Positions 7,580 to 15,953 are shown, counted from the stretch's first letter. The stretch: DNA of 64,000 nt from Streptomyces sp. NBC_01716 (GCF_036248275.1 NZ_CP109181.1:7068001-7132000); one strand, 5' to 3'. The notes: generated from the sequence alone by a model not told the origin. Made by a program: numbers and translations.

Positions 7580-8222
7580 CCGGCCCGGCGGCCCGCCCTC
7601 CGGCCGGCCGGAGCCGGCGCGACCCCGGCTGCGGCGGCGGTTCAGCCGCGCCGAGCGGATGGTCCACCGCGCGACCGGCGTGCTGATGCTGGTCTGCGTG
7701 GTGACGGCGGCGTCTCTGTACGTACCGCAGCTCGCCGAACTCGTCGGCCGCCGCTACCTGGTGGTCACCCTGCACGAGTGGTCGGGTCTGCTGCTGCCCG
7801 CGCCGTTCCTCCTGGGGCTCGCGTCCCCCTCCTTCCGCGCCGATCTGCGCCGGCTCAACCGCTTCGCGCCGCACGACAAGGAGTGGCTACGAGCCGTGCG
7901 GCGCCGCGACTTCCGGCCGGAGTCGCGCCCGGCGGGCAAGTTCAACGCCGGGCAGAAGGTGTACGGCGGCTGGATCGCGGGAGCCGTCCTGGTCATGCTC
8001 GCGACGGGCCTGATGATGTGGTTCACCTGGCTGACGCCGCTGGTGTGGCGGACGAGCGCCACCTTCGTGCACGACTGGCTGTCGCTGGCCGTGGGGCTCG
8101 TGCTCGTCGGGCACATCGGGATGGCGTTCGCCGACCCGGAGGCACGGCGCGGCATGCGGACCGGATCGGTGGAACGGCCGTGGGCGGAGCGGGAGCACCC
8201 TCTGTGGAAGGAAGAGGAGTGA
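7521..8222 (+). CDS. cytochrome b/b6-type heme membrane subunit
   Basis: A 233-residue protein with a Pro-rich N-terminal tail (residues 1-40) and four hydrophobic segments (about 50-66, 82-100, 150-170 and 182-202). Histidines placed for b-heme ligation occur in MVHRATGVLM, TLHEWSGLLLP, FVHDWLSLAVG and GHIGMAF. The fold resembles cytochrome b561/formate dehydrogenase gamma subunits. It starts 59 bases inside the molybdopterin oxidoreductase gene, so the two are translationally linked and probably form a membrane-bound redox pair. Only the start at 7521 leaves the N-terminus intact, although a shorter start cannot be excluded. Confidence 0.82.
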   Translation: MTSTPGSGGPTAAPTPRPSDRPGGPPSGRPEPARPRLRRRFSRAERMVHRATGVLMLVCVVTAASLYVPQLAELVGRRYLVVTLHEWSGLLLPAPFLLGLASPSFRADLRRLNRFAPHDKEWLRAVRRRDFRPESRPAGKFNAGQKVYGGWIAGAVLVMLATGLMMWFTWLTPLVWRTSATFVHDWLSLAVGLVLVGHIGMAFADPEARRGMRTGSVERPWAEREHPLWKEEE

Positions 8223-8268
8223 CCCGCCCCGCCCGGGGACGTAACCAGCTCAGATGCGACGTGACCGG

Positions 8269-9675
8269 CTAGACGATCAGCGAGAGCAGCATCACGAAGC
8301 CGAGACCGACGACGGAGATGATCGTCTCCATCACCGACCAGGTCTTGATCGTCTGACCGACGTCCATCCCGAAGTACTCCTTCACCAGCCAGAAGCCCGC
8401 GTCGTTGACATGGCTGAAGAAGAGCGAACCGGCGCCGATCGCCAGCACCAGCAGCGCGGTGTGGGAGGTGGACATGTCGGCGGCGAGCGGCGCCGCGAGC
8501 CCGGCGGCGGAGATCGTCGCGACGGTCGCCGAGCCGGTCGCCAGCCGGATCGCCACCGCGATCAGCCAGCCCAGCAGCAGCGCCGGGATCGACCAGTCCT
8601 CGGAGAAGTCGAGGATCATCTGGCCGACGCCCGCGTCGATCAGGGTCTGCTTGAAACCGCCGCCCGCGGCGACGATCAGCAGCACGCCCGCGATGGGCCC
8701 GAAGGACTTCTCGATGGTCGACGCGATCCGGTCCTTGGTGAATCCGGCGGCCCGTCCCAGTGTGAAGATGCCGACGAGCACGGCGGCGAGCAGCGCGATC
8801 AGCGGGGAGCCGATGACATCGGCGACCTTCTGGACCTGGTTCTCCGGGTCGTCCACGACGATGTCGACCAGTGCCTTGACCAGCATCAGGACGACCGGCA
8901 GCAGCACGGTCGCGACGGTGGCGCCGAAGCTCGGACGCCTGTCGCTCTCTTCGGACGGACGCTTCTCCAGCGTCTGGAGCATCCGCTCGGGCGGCTGGAT
9001 GTCCACCCAGCGCGCGGCGTAACGGGAGAACAGCGGCCCGGCGATGATCACCGTTGGGATCGATATGAGGAGGCCCAGCGCCAGCGTCACGCCGAGGTCG
9101 GCGCCGATGGCGTCGATCGCGACGAGCGGACCGGGGTGCGGCGGGATCAGTCCGTGCATGACGGAGAGGCCGGCCAGCGCCGGGATACCGATCCGCATCA
9201 GGGAGAAGTTGCCGCGCTTGGCGACCAGCAGCACGACCGGGATCAGCAGCACGATGCCGACCTCGAAGAAGAGCGGCAGCCCGATCACCGAGGCGATGAG
9301 GACCATCGCCCACGGCATGGCACGCCCGCTCGCCCGGCTGAGGATCGTGTCGACTATCTGGTCGGCGCCGCCCGAGTCCGCGAGCAGCTTGCCGAGTATC
9401 GCGCCGAGCGCGATCAGCACACCGACACCCGCGACGGTCGAGCCGAGACCGGCGGAGAAGCTGAGGATCGTGTCGCCGAGGGACGCGCCGGCGAACGCGC
9501 CCAGCGCCAGCGTGCCGATGGTCAGGGCGAGGAAGGCGTGCAGTTTGAACTGGGTGATGAGCAGGACGATGACGGCAATACCGGCGAGAACGGCGATGCC
9601 CAGCTGCGTGTTGCCGGCCGAGGTGATCGGTTCCACGGCGTCCGCTGCCAGCGTCTCGACGCTGAGACTGGTCAC
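8269..9675 (-). CDS. gntP: gluconate:H+ symporter, GntP family
   Basis: A 468-residue transporter with about 12-14 hydrophobic helices. Family segments seen are LIALGAILGKLLADSGGADQIVDTIL, SVMHGLIPPHPGPLVAIDAIGADLG (the conserved HGLxPPHPGP), and the C-terminal HVNDAGFWLVKEYFGMDVGQTIKTWSVMETI. GntP/GntT proteins import D-gluconate with protons. Start GTG 9675. It lies 41 bp downstream of gluconokinase on the same strand, so uptake and phosphorylation are one operon, with the divergent FadR/GntR gene as likely regulator. A related hydroxy acid such as glycerate or idonate is a less likely substrate. Confidence 0.93.
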   Translation of the reverse strand: MTSLSVETLAADAVEPITSAGNTQLGIAVLAGIAVIVLLITQFKLHAFLALTIGTLALGAFAGASLGDTILSFSAGLGSTVAGVGVLIALGAILGKLLADSGGADQIVDTILSRASGRAMPWAMVLIASVIGLPLFFEVGIVLLIPVVLLVAKRGNFSLMRIGIPALAGLSVMHGLIPPHPGPLVAIDAIGADLGVTLALGLLISIPTVIIAGPLFSRYAARWVDIQPPERMLQTLEKRPSEESDRRPSFGATVATVLLPVVLMLVKALVDIVVDDPENQVQKVADVIGSPLIALLAAVLVGIFTLGRAAGFTKDRIASTIEKSFGPIAGVLLIVAAGGGFKQTLIDAGVGQMILDFSEDWSIPALLLGWLIAVAIRLATGSATVATISAAGLAAPLAADMSTSHTALLVLAIGAGSLFFSHVNDAGFWLVKEYFGMDVGQTIKTWSVMETIISVVGLGFVMLLSLIV

Positions 9676-9716
9676 GGGGGGATCCTTACGTATTGGGGAG
9701 TTGACTGGCTTGTCTG

Positions 9717-10256
9717 TCAGGTGAGTTCGGGCTCGTAGGGCCCTTGGGGACGGTCGAGTGCCGCCAGCGCGGCGACGCCCCGTTCGGTGATCTCCTCGGG
9801 GGTGCCCGCCACGTCGACGGTGACGCCCGCCTCGTCGTCGCCCAGGGGCTGCAACGTGGCGAACTGTGAATCCAGCAGGGCGGTGGGCATGAAGTGCCCC
9901 TTGCGGTCCGCCATCCGCCGTTCGATCAGGGCGCGGTCACCGGTGAGGTGCAGGAAGAGGACGTCGGGCGCCGCGGCCCGCAGCCGGTCGCGGTAGAGGC
10001 GCTTGAGCGCCGAGCTGCTGACCACACCGCCGAGACCGGCGCGGCTGTGCGCCCAGCGCCCGATCGCGTCCAGCCACGGCCGGCGGTCGTCGTCGTCCAG
10101 CGGGGTGCCGGCGGACATCTTGGCGATGTTCGCAGGGGGGTGGAAGTCGTCGCCCTCGGCGTACGGGACGCCCAGGGCGGCGGCCAGCAGGGGACCGACG
10201 GTCGTCTTGCCGGTACCTGCCACGCCCATCACCACGACGACGTGGGGGGTGTTCAT
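9717..10256 (-). CDS. gntK: gluconokinase
   Basis: A 179-residue P-loop kinase that makes 6-phosphogluconate from gluconate and ATP. The Walker A GVAGTGKTTVG is at about residues 10-20, followed by AEGDDFHPPANIAKMSAGTPLDDDDRRPWLDAI, diagnostic for thermoresistant gluconokinase, and the lid MADRKGHFMPTALLDSQFATLQPL. I use ATG 10256 (MNTPHVV) because GAGG stands 6 bases upstream; an ATG at 10310 would add an unconserved leader. It is first in the gntK-gntP operon and feeds the pentose phosphate pathway. Confidence 0.95.
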   Translation of the reverse strand: MNTPHVVVVMGVAGTGKTTVGPLLAAALGVPYAEGDDFHPPANIAKMSAGTPLDDDDRRPWLDAIGRWAHSRAGLGGVVSSSALKRLYRDRLRAAAPDVLFLHLTGDRALIERRMADRKGHFMPTALLDSQFATLQPLGDDEAGVTVDVAGTPEEITERGVAALAALDRPQGPYEPELT

Positions 10257-10387
10257 CTGATGCCTCGCTGTCTTCGCATGCTCCGCTGCCTTCGCGATAC
10301 TGAAACTCATATGTACGACGTATTCAAGGTGTCGTCACTCACTTGTCATATTTTTTCTTCACCCGACCCGCCCCGTAGGCTTCCGCC
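10257..10387. promoter_or_regulatory. divergent gntK / gntR promoter region
   Basis: This 131-bp gap separates the gluconate operon from its divergent regulator. It is more AT-rich than its flanks. It holds a small palindrome TACGACGTA at 10314-10322 and the AT-rich run CATATTTTTTCTTC at 10347-10360. The palindrome is a candidate GntR-type half-site pair, but it is short and not supported by a second copy. Confidence 0.35.
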
Positions 10388-11089
10388 ATGACCACAGAAG
10401 GCCGGGGCCTGCATACCCATGTGCTCGACACCCTCGGTCTCGCCATCACGGGGGGCGAATACCCCGAGGGCGGCGTCGTGCGCACCGACGAGGTCGCGCG
10501 GCGCTTCGACGTCTCGCGCACCGTGGTACGGGAAGTGGTCCGCGTCCTCGAATCGATGCACCTCGTCCAGTCCCGGCGCCGCGTCGGCGTGACGGTGCGG
10601 CCCGCCGCCGAGTGGAACGTCTACGACCCGCGGGTCATCCGCTGGCGCCTCGCGGGCAACGACCGGCCGCGCCAACTGCGTTCACTGACCGTGCTGCGCT
10701 CCGCGATCGAACCGGTGGCCGCCGGTCTCGCCGCCACCCATGCCACACCCGAGCAGTGCGCCGCCCTCACGGAGCAGGCGCTCGGCATGGTCGCCACCTC
10801 ACGAGGACACCAACTGGAGGGCTATCTACGGCACGACGTCGCCTTCCACCGGGTGGTACTCGACGCGTCGGGCAACGAGATGTTCGCCCGGCTCGGAGAC
10901 GTGGTCGCCGAGGTCCTGACGGGGCGCACGCGGCACGAGGTGATGTTCCACGACCCCGACCCGGCGGCCGTGACCCTGCATGTACAGGTCGCCGAGGCCG
11001 TACGGGAGCGGGACGCGGCCCGTGCCGAGGAGCTGACCCGGCAGATCGCCGTCGGCGCCCTCCAGGAACTCGACGTGCTCGCACCCTGA
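10388..11089 (+). CDS. FadR-subfamily GntR transcriptional regulator, probable gluconate operon repressor
   Basis: A 233-residue protein with an N-terminal winged helix-turn-helix (VVRTDEVARRFDVSRTVVREVVRVLESMHLVQSRRRVGVTV, residues ~27-70) and a C-terminal all-helical FCD domain. In the FCD domain, LRSAIEPVAAGLAA, YLRHDVAFHRVVLDASGNEM (Asp and His metal ligands) and LHVQVAEAVRERDAARAEELTRQ are visible. FCD regulators usually bind sugar acids or other carboxylates. Its divergence from gntK-gntP makes gluconate or 6-phosphogluconate the likely effector. ATG 10388 is the only good start. Confidence 0.9.
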   Translation: MTTEGRGLHTHVLDTLGLAITGGEYPEGGVVRTDEVARRFDVSRTVVREVVRVLESMHLVQSRRRVGVTVRPAAEWNVYDPRVIRWRLAGNDRPRQLRSLTVLRSAIEPVAAGLAATHATPEQCAALTEQALGMVATSRGHQLEGYLRHDVAFHRVVLDASGNEMFARLGDVVAEVLTGRTRHEVMFHDPDPAAVTLHVQVAEAVRERDAARAEELTRQIAVGALQELDVLAP

Positions 11090-11155
11090 CCAGGCGGCGC
11101 GTCGGCGCGATGTCAGACTTGGCCCTTCAGGCTCGATGGAGAGGCAGGTCCTGAC

Positions 11156-12241
11156 ATGTCGCAGCAGGTGCGAGGCGTTGTGGCGCCCGGCAAGAACGAG
11201 CCGGTGCGGATCGAGACGATCGTGATCCCCGATCCCGGCCCCGGCGAGGCCGTGGTGAAGATCCAGGCGTGCGGCGTCTGCCACACCGATCTGCACTACA
11301 AGCAGGGCGGGATCAACGACGACTATCCCTTCCTGCTCGGCCACGAGGCGGCGGGCGTGGTGGAGTCGGTCGGCGACGGCGTCACCGACGTCGCCCCCGG
11401 TGATTTCGTGATTCTCAACTGGCGTGCCGTCTGCGGCAGTTGCCGGGCATGTCTGCGGGGCAGGCCCTGGTACTGCTTCAACACCCACAACGCCGAACAG
11501 AAGATGACGCTGACGGACGGTACGGAACTGTCCCCGGCGCTCGGCATCGGCGCGTTCGCGGAGAAGACCCTGGTCGCCGCCGGACAGTGCACCAAGGTCG
11601 ACCCGGTCGTCTCACCGGCCGTCGCCGGTCTGCTCGGCTGCGGTGTCATGGCCGGCATCGGCGCGGCGATCAACACCGGCAGCGTCGGCCGGGGCGACTC
11701 CGTCGCCGTCATCGGCTGCGGCGGTGTCGGCGACGCGGCGATCGTAGGATCCCGTCTCGCGGGCGCGGCCCGCATCATCGCCGTCGACATCGACGACCAG
11801 AAGCTGGCCACCGCCAGGACGATGGGCGCCACCCACACCGTCAACTCCCGCTCCACCGACCCCGTCGAGGCGATCCGCGAACTGACCGGGGGCTTCGGGG
11901 CGGACGTCGTCATCGAGGCGGTGGGCCGCCCGGAGACGTACAAGCAGGCGTTCTACGCACGTGACCTGGCCGGCACGGTCGTCCTGGTCGGGGTCCCCAC
12001 CCCGGAGATGGAGCTCGAACTGCCGCTGCTCGACGTCTTCGGGCGCGGCGGCTCCCTCAAGTCGTCCTGGTACGGCGACTGTCTGCCGTCCCGCGACTTC
12101 CCCATGCTGATCGACCTGCACCAGCAGGGCCGTATCGACCTGGGCGCGTTCGTCACCGAGACCATCGGACTCGGCGACGTCGAGAAGGCCTTCGCCCATA
12201 TGCACGAGGGCCACGTCCTGCGCTCGGTCGTGGTGCTCTGA
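11156..12241 (+). CDS. mscR: S-(hydroxymethyl)mycothiol dehydrogenase (mycothiol-dependent formaldehyde dehydrogenase)
   Basis: A 361-residue zinc-dependent medium-chain dehydrogenase oxidising the formaldehyde-mycothiol adduct with NAD (EC 1.1.1.306). The catalytic zinc site is CGVCHTD (Cys39) with GHE at residues 61-63. The structural zinc Cys set is CGSCRACLRGRPWYC (Cys92, 95, 98, 106), and the Rossmann motif is VIGCGGVGDAA. The NTHNAEQKMTLTDGTELSPALGIGAFAEKT stretch is typical of the class III/mycothiol enzymes. The TGATG junction with the next gene couples it to a metallo-beta-lactamase-fold protein, the same pairing as, from memory, mycobacterial Rv2259-Rv2260. Mycothiol itself requires mshC, present at 26.7 kb. 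Confidence 0.92.
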   Translation: MSQQVRGVVAPGKNEPVRIETIVIPDPGPGEAVVKIQACGVCHTDLHYKQGGINDDYPFLLGHEAAGVVESVGDGVTDVAPGDFVILNWRAVCGSCRACLRGRPWYCFNTHNAEQKMTLTDGTELSPALGIGAFAEKTLVAAGQCTKVDPVVSPAVAGLLGCGVMAGIGAAINTGSVGRGDSVAVIGCGGVGDAAIVGSRLAGAARIIAVDIDDQKLATARTMGATHTVNSRSTDPVEAIRELTGGFGADVVIEAVGRPETYKQAFYARDLAGTVVLVGVPTPEMELELPLLDVFGRGGSLKSSWYGDCLPSRDFPMLIDLHQQGRIDLGAFVTETIGLGDVEKAFAHMHEGHVLRSVVVL

Positions 12242-12885
12242 TGGCCGCCACCGGCGCCGCGGCGCGCGTCGACCACCTCGTGACCTCCGGCACGTTCTCG
12301 CTCGACGGCGGTACCTGGGACGTCGACAACAACGTCTGGATCGTCGGCGACGACACCGAGGCGATCGTCATCGACGCCGCCCACGACGCCACGGCCATCG
12401 AGACCGCGCTGGGCGGCCGGACGCTGCGCGCCATCGTCTGCACCCACGCCCACAACGACCACATCGACGCGGCCCCGGCGCTCGCCGCCACCACCGGCGC
12501 GCCGGTCCTGCTGCACCCGGACGACCTGCCGCTGTGGAAGCAGACCCACCCGGACCGGCTCCCGGACGGCGAACTGGCCGACGGCCAGGACCTGTCCGTC
12601 GCCGGGATCACCCTCACGGTCCTGCACACGCCGGGCCACGCGCCGGGCGCGGTCTGTCTCCACGCCCCCGAGCTGTCCACGGTCTTCACCGGCGACACGC
12701 TCTTCCAGGGCGGGCCCGGCGCCACCGGCCGGTCCTTCTCGCACTTTCCGACGATCATCGAGTCGATCCGCGAACGGCTGCTTACGCTGCCGCCCGGGAC
12801 GGTGGTCCGTACCGGACACGGCGACTCGACCACCATCGGGGACGAGGCGCCGCAGCTGGACGAGTGGATCCGCTCCGGCGGCTGA
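12241..12885 (+). CDS. MBL-fold metallo-hydrolase, mycothiol formaldehyde pathway partner
   Basis: A 214-residue glyoxalase II-like protein. Metal ligands are in THAHNDHID (His69, His71, Asp73, His74), HTPGHAPGAVCL, FTGDTLF and the terminal RTGHGDSTTI. The ATG overlaps the stop of the formaldehyde dehydrogenase gene (TGATG). The likely job is hydrolysis of the S-formylmycothiol thioester made by the dehydrogenase, releasing formate and mycothiol, by analogy with S-formylglutathione hydrolase. That activity is inferred from the gene pairing. Confidence 0.9.
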   Translation: MAATGAAARVDHLVTSGTFSLDGGTWDVDNNVWIVGDDTEAIVIDAAHDATAIETALGGRTLRAIVCTHAHNDHIDAAPALAATTGAPVLLHPDDLPLWKQTHPDRLPDGELADGQDLSVAGITLTVLHTPGHAPGAVCLHAPELSTVFTGDTLFQGGPGATGRSFSHFPTIIESIRERLLTLPPGTVVRTGHGDSTTIGDEAPQLDEWIRSGG

Positions 12886-12917
12886 CCGGACCGTCGCGCG
12901 CGGGCCGTGTCGCCGTC

Positions 12918-13703
12918 TCAGGCGACGCGGTCCCGCAGCGCGCCCGCGGTGGACCACCGCGCGATGTGCTGCCTAACCGTGCTGACCACCGCGGCGGGCT
13001 GGTCGTTGAGGTAGAAGTGGCCGCCGGGGAAGACGTGCAGCTGGAAGTCCGCCTCCGTGTGATCGGCCCACCCGCGCGCGTCCACGACCGGCACCTGCGG
13101 ATCGGAGTCGCCGATCAGCGCCACGACGGGATACGGCACGGTCGCCCCCGGCTCGCTCCGGTACGACATCACGGCCGCGTAGTCGTTGCGCAGAGCCGGC
13201 ATGATCATGCGTACGACGTCGTCGTCACCGAGCACCTCCGCGTCCGTCCCGCTCATCCGGCGGACGTCGTCGAGGATGTTCTCGTCGCTGAAGAGCTGAC
13301 GCGTGGTGATGCACCGGCAGCGCGGCGAGCACCGGCCGGAGACGATCAGCCCGAGCACCTCCACGTCCGTGTCGCGCAGCCGCCGGGCGACCTCGAACGC
13401 CACGGAAGCGCCCATGCTGTGACCGAAGAGGGTGATCGGGCGGTCCGCCCACTCCAGCAGCTCCCGCGCGACCGCGTCGGCCAGCTCCGGAATGCTCGGT
13501 ATGCCCTTCTCGTCGCGGCGGTCCTGGCGGCCGGGATACTGCACGGCCAGCACGTCGGTCTCGGGGGAGAGTGCCTTGGTCACCGGAAGGAAGAACGGCG
13601 CGGACCCTCCCGCGTGCGGCAGACACACCAACTGGGTGGGCGCTTCGGGTGCCGGCTTGAAGCGTCGAATCCACGGCTTCGTTTCGCTGGGCGCGAGAGT
13701 CAT
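12918..13703 (-). CDS. type II thioesterase (alpha/beta hydrolase), orphan
   Basis: A 261-residue RifR/GrsT-type thioesterase, which normally clears misprimed carrier proteins of polyketide or non-ribosomal peptide synthases. Seen are LVCLPHAGGSAPFF at ~25-38, the nucleophile elbow GHSMG (Ser96), an Asp in GDSDPQV near 201 and the catalytic His in GGHFY (His229). No PKS or NRPS gene is within this window, so it acts in trans or elsewhere. Unusual is SGRCSPRCRC at ~122-131, where relatives usually have SGxxAP followed by few cysteines; three Cys occur within seven residues. The upstream 13704-13860 stretch holds its promoter, with no motif I recognise. Confidence 0.88.
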   Translation of the reverse strand: MTLAPSETKPWIRRFKPAPEAPTQLVCLPHAGGSAPFFLPVTKALSPETDVLAVQYPGRQDRRDEKGIPSIPELADAVARELLEWADRPITLFGHSMGASVAFEVARRLRDTDVEVLGLIVSGRCSPRCRCITTRQLFSDENILDDVRRMSGTDAEVLGDDDVVRMIMPALRNDYAAVMSYRSEPGATVPYPVVALIGDSDPQVPVVDARGWADHTEADFQLHVFPGGHFYLNDQPAAVVSTVRQHIARWSTAGALRDRVA

Positions 13704-13865
13704 GATGTTTCCGTCGCCTCATTCTGGGGGCACACGCCGACTGAGAATTGCATCGCAAACGTGCCAGCACGCCCCCCTGCGGGCAACCCCTATTCCGCTC
13801 GATCCCGGCCCCCACCTGGGAGTTCGGGGCGGATGTTAGGGGTGAAGGGGCGGGGCCGTGAAACG

Positions 13866-13905
13866 CGTAATGCCGACCGGGAAAGAGATCCCGACCGGCA
13901 TTACG
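13866..13905 (-). terminator. terminator hairpin of tRNA-Leu
   Basis: Arms CGTAATGCCG/CGGCATTACG are perfect and continue inward with two mismatches to give a 17-bp imperfect stem around AAGAGA. It lies 7 bases beyond the 3' end of tRNA-Leu on the minus strand. Confidence 0.75.
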
Positions 13906-13915
13906 TCAACCATGG

Positions 13916-14000
13916 TGTCCGAGGGGGGACTTGAACCCCCACGCCCGATAAAGGGCACTAGCACCTCAAGCTAGCGCGTCTGCCATTCCGCCACCCGGAC
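13916..14000 (-). tRNA. tRNA-Leu (anticodon GAG)
   Basis: On the minus strand the gene starts GTCCGGGTGGCGGAATGG, with the class II D-arm. It has an anticodon arm CTAGC-TTGAGGT-GCTAG giving anticodon GAG (reads CUC/CUU), a long variable arm (TGCCCTTTATCGGGCG) and a T-arm GGGGGTTCAAGTCCCCC. The 7-bp acceptor stem pairs completely with one G-U. CCA appears to be encoded at 13913-13915. Confidence 0.95.
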
Positions 14001-14127
14001 AAGGTGTCCGCCGGACGGCCGAAGGCCGTTCCGACGTGGAAAACCATAGCAAACATCGGGCACTGCCCGATCCACGCCCGGTGGGAGGATGGGGCGACCA
14101 CCGGCAACGACAGCGGGAGTGAGCAGA

Positions 14128-15453
14128 GTGAGCGAGTCGAACACGGGCGGGACGGTCTCGGGCGAGGACGAGGTCGTCGATCTCTGCCGCGATCTGATCC
14201 GGATCGACACCAGCAACTACGGGGACCACTCGGGCCCCGGCGAACGGGCGGCCGCGGAGTACGTGGCGGAGAAGCTGGCCGAGGTGGGGCTCGAACCGCG
14301 GATCTTCGAGTCGCACAAGGGCCGTGCCTCCACCGTCGCCAGGATCGCCGGCGAGGACCCCTCCAGGCCCGCCCTGCTCATCCACGGCCACACCGATGTG
14401 GTCCCCGCCAACGCGGCCGACTGGACGCACGACCCGTTCGCCGGCGAGATCGCCGACGGCTGCCTCTGGGGGCGCGGCGCGGTCGACATGAAGGACATGG
14501 ACGCCATGACCCTCGCCGTGGTGCGGGACAGGCTCCGCAGCGGGCGCAAGCCCCCGCGCGACATCGTCCTCGCCTTCCTGGCCGACGAGGAGGCGGGTGG
14601 TACGTACGGGGCGCGGTACCTCGTCGACAACCACCCCGACCTCTTCGAGGGCGTCACCGAGGCGATCAGCGAGGTCGGCGGCTTCTCCTTCACCGTCAAC
14701 GAGAACCTGCGGCTGTATCTCGTCGAGACGGCGCAGAAGGGCATGCACTGGATGCGGCTCACCGTGGACGGCACGGCCGGGCACGGCTCGATGACCAACA
14801 ACGACAACGCCATCACCGAACTCTGCGAGGCGGTGGCCCGGCTCGGCAGGCACGAATGGCCGGTGCGGATGACCAAGACCGTGCGGTCCTTCCTGGACGA
14901 GCTGTCCGACGCGCTGGGCGTCCCGCTCGACCCGGAGGACATGGAGGGCACGCTCGCCACCCTGGGCGGCATCGCGAAGATGATCGGCGCCACCCTGCGT
15001 AACTCCGCGGCCCCCACCATGCTCGGCGCGGGCTACAAGGTGAACGTGATCCCCGGCCAGGCGACCGCCCACGTCGACGGCCGCTTCCTGCCCGGCTACG
15101 AGGAGGAGTTCCTCGCCGACATCGACCGGATCATCGGCCCGCGCGTCAAGCGCGAGGACGTGCACGGCGACAAGGCCCTGGAGACCAGCTTCGACGGCCG
15201 GCTCGTGGACGCCATGCAGACCGCGCTCGTCGCGGAGGACCCCATCGCGCGGGCCGTTCCCTACATGCTCTCGGGCGGCACGGACGCCAAGTCCTTCGAC
15301 GACCTCGGTATCCGCGGCTTCGGCTTCGCCCCGCTCAAGCTCCCGCCGGAGCTGGACTTCGCCGGGATGTTCCACGGCGTGGACGAGCGGGTGCCGCTGG
15401 AGGGACTGCGGTTCGGTGTACGGGTGTTGGACCGATTCATCGACGCCAGCTGA
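14128..15453 (+). CDS. M20/M25/M40-family metallo-hydrolase (dipeptidase/deacylase-like)
   Basis: About 441 residues of a co-catalytic zinc peptidase fold. Zinc-ligand motifs are LIHGHTDVVPAN, GRGAVDMKDMDA, FLADEEAGGTYG, and near the C-terminus SGGTDAKSFDDLGIRGFGFAP. The family hydrolyses amino-terminal peptide or N-acyl amino acid bonds; a precise substrate is not evident. GTG 14128 is taken as the start because GGGAG is 8 bases upstream; GTG 14119 is an alternative. It stands alone between the divergent tRNA-Leu and the chaplin genes. Confidence 0.88.
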   Translation: MSESNTGGTVSGEDEVVDLCRDLIRIDTSNYGDHSGPGERAAAEYVAEKLAEVGLEPRIFESHKGRASTVARIAGEDPSRPALLIHGHTDVVPANAADWTHDPFAGEIADGCLWGRGAVDMKDMDAMTLAVVRDRLRSGRKPPRDIVLAFLADEEAGGTYGARYLVDNHPDLFEGVTEAISEVGGFSFTVNENLRLYLVETAQKGMHWMRLTVDGTAGHGSMTNNDNAITELCEAVARLGRHEWPVRMTKTVRSFLDELSDALGVPLDPEDMEGTLATLGGIAKMIGATLRNSAAPTMLGAGYKVNVIPGQATAHVDGRFLPGYEEEFLADIDRIIGPRVKREDVHGDKALETSFDGRLVDAMQTALVAEDPIARAVPYMLSGGTDAKSFDDLGIRGFGFAPLKLPPELDFAGMFHGVDERVPLEGLRFGVRVLDRFIDAS

Positions 15454-15543
15454 GCCGTATTCGGCAGTGCGTACGCACCTGACTGGAAAGAGTGAAAGCG
15501 ACCATGGGCTCGTAGCCCCACTTCCTCCTGCTCGTTACAGATG

Positions 15544-15566
15544 TGCGGTCCGAGGTTGGGACCGCA
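15544..15566 (+). promoter_or_regulatory. perfect inverted repeat in the short chaplin 5' leader
   Basis: TGCGGTCC and GGACCGCA, eight perfect pairs around a 7-base loop, end 20 bases before the ATG at 15587 and just before AGGAGG. In RNA this would be a stable hairpin next to the ribosome-binding site. In DNA it could be an operator. No sigma-BldN-like promoter was recognised with confidence in 15454-15586. Confidence 0.45.
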
Positions 15567-15586
15567 TTTGCCAACAAGGAGGAATA

Positions 15587-15820
15587 ATGATCAAGAAGGT
15601 CGTCGCCGCTGCGGCTGCCACCGGCGGTCTCGTGCTCGCGGGCGCGGGAATGGCCGTCGCCGACTCCGGTGCCCAGGGTGCCGCCGTGGGGTCCCCCGGT
15701 GTGCTCTCGGGCAACGTCGTCCAGGCGCCCATCCACATTCCGGTGAATGTGTGCGGCAACACGGTCTCCGTGATCGGGCTGCTGAACCCCGCCTTCGGCA
15801 ACACCTGCGTCAACGCGTGA
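15587..15820 (+). CDS. chpH: short chaplin, ChpH-like
   Basis: A 77-residue secreted protein: signal peptide of ~26 residues (MIKKVVAAAAATGGLVLAGA, then cleavage near AVA-DSGAQ) and one chaplin domain, GSPGVLSGNVVQAPIHIPVNVCGNTVSVIGLLNPAFGNTCVN. The two cysteines form the disulfide of short chaplins. Short chaplins self-assemble into amyloid-like surfactant fibres on spores and aerial hyphae. ATG 15587 follows a strong AAGGAGGAAT. A long chaplin gene follows, the same neighbourhood as chpH-chpC in S. coelicolor, from memory. The symbol rests on that order and on sequence resemblance; ChpE-like assignment is less likely because the two Cys are present. Confidence 0.88.
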   Translation: MIKKVVAAAAATGGLVLAGAGMAVADSGAQGAAVGSPGVLSGNVVQAPIHIPVNVCGNTVSVIGLLNPAFGNTCVNA

Positions 15821-15852
15821 CGTTGTACCTCGTACCCGTAAGGGTCTGAGCC

Positions 15853-15893
15853 CGACGGCCCCGGAATGCGCGCCACGCGCTCCGGGGCCGTCG
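15853..15893 (+). terminator. terminator after the short chaplin gene
   Basis: Perfect 12-bp arms GACGGCCCCGGA/TCCGGGGCCGTC around a 15-base loop, 33 bases after the short chaplin stop. It suggests the long chaplin has its own promoter in 15894-15953. Confidence 0.75.
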
Positions 15894-15953
15894 CGCTTCA
15901 CACCCCAGGCGTTGTGCCGGGGGTCCCCGAAAGGCAGAAGGCAGGAACAAGCT

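Noticed and set aside
8254..9738. Long plus-strand frame opposite gntP
   Set aside because: Its composition is Arg/Asp/Gln-rich without domain motifs, while the opposite strand encodes a clear GntP permease.
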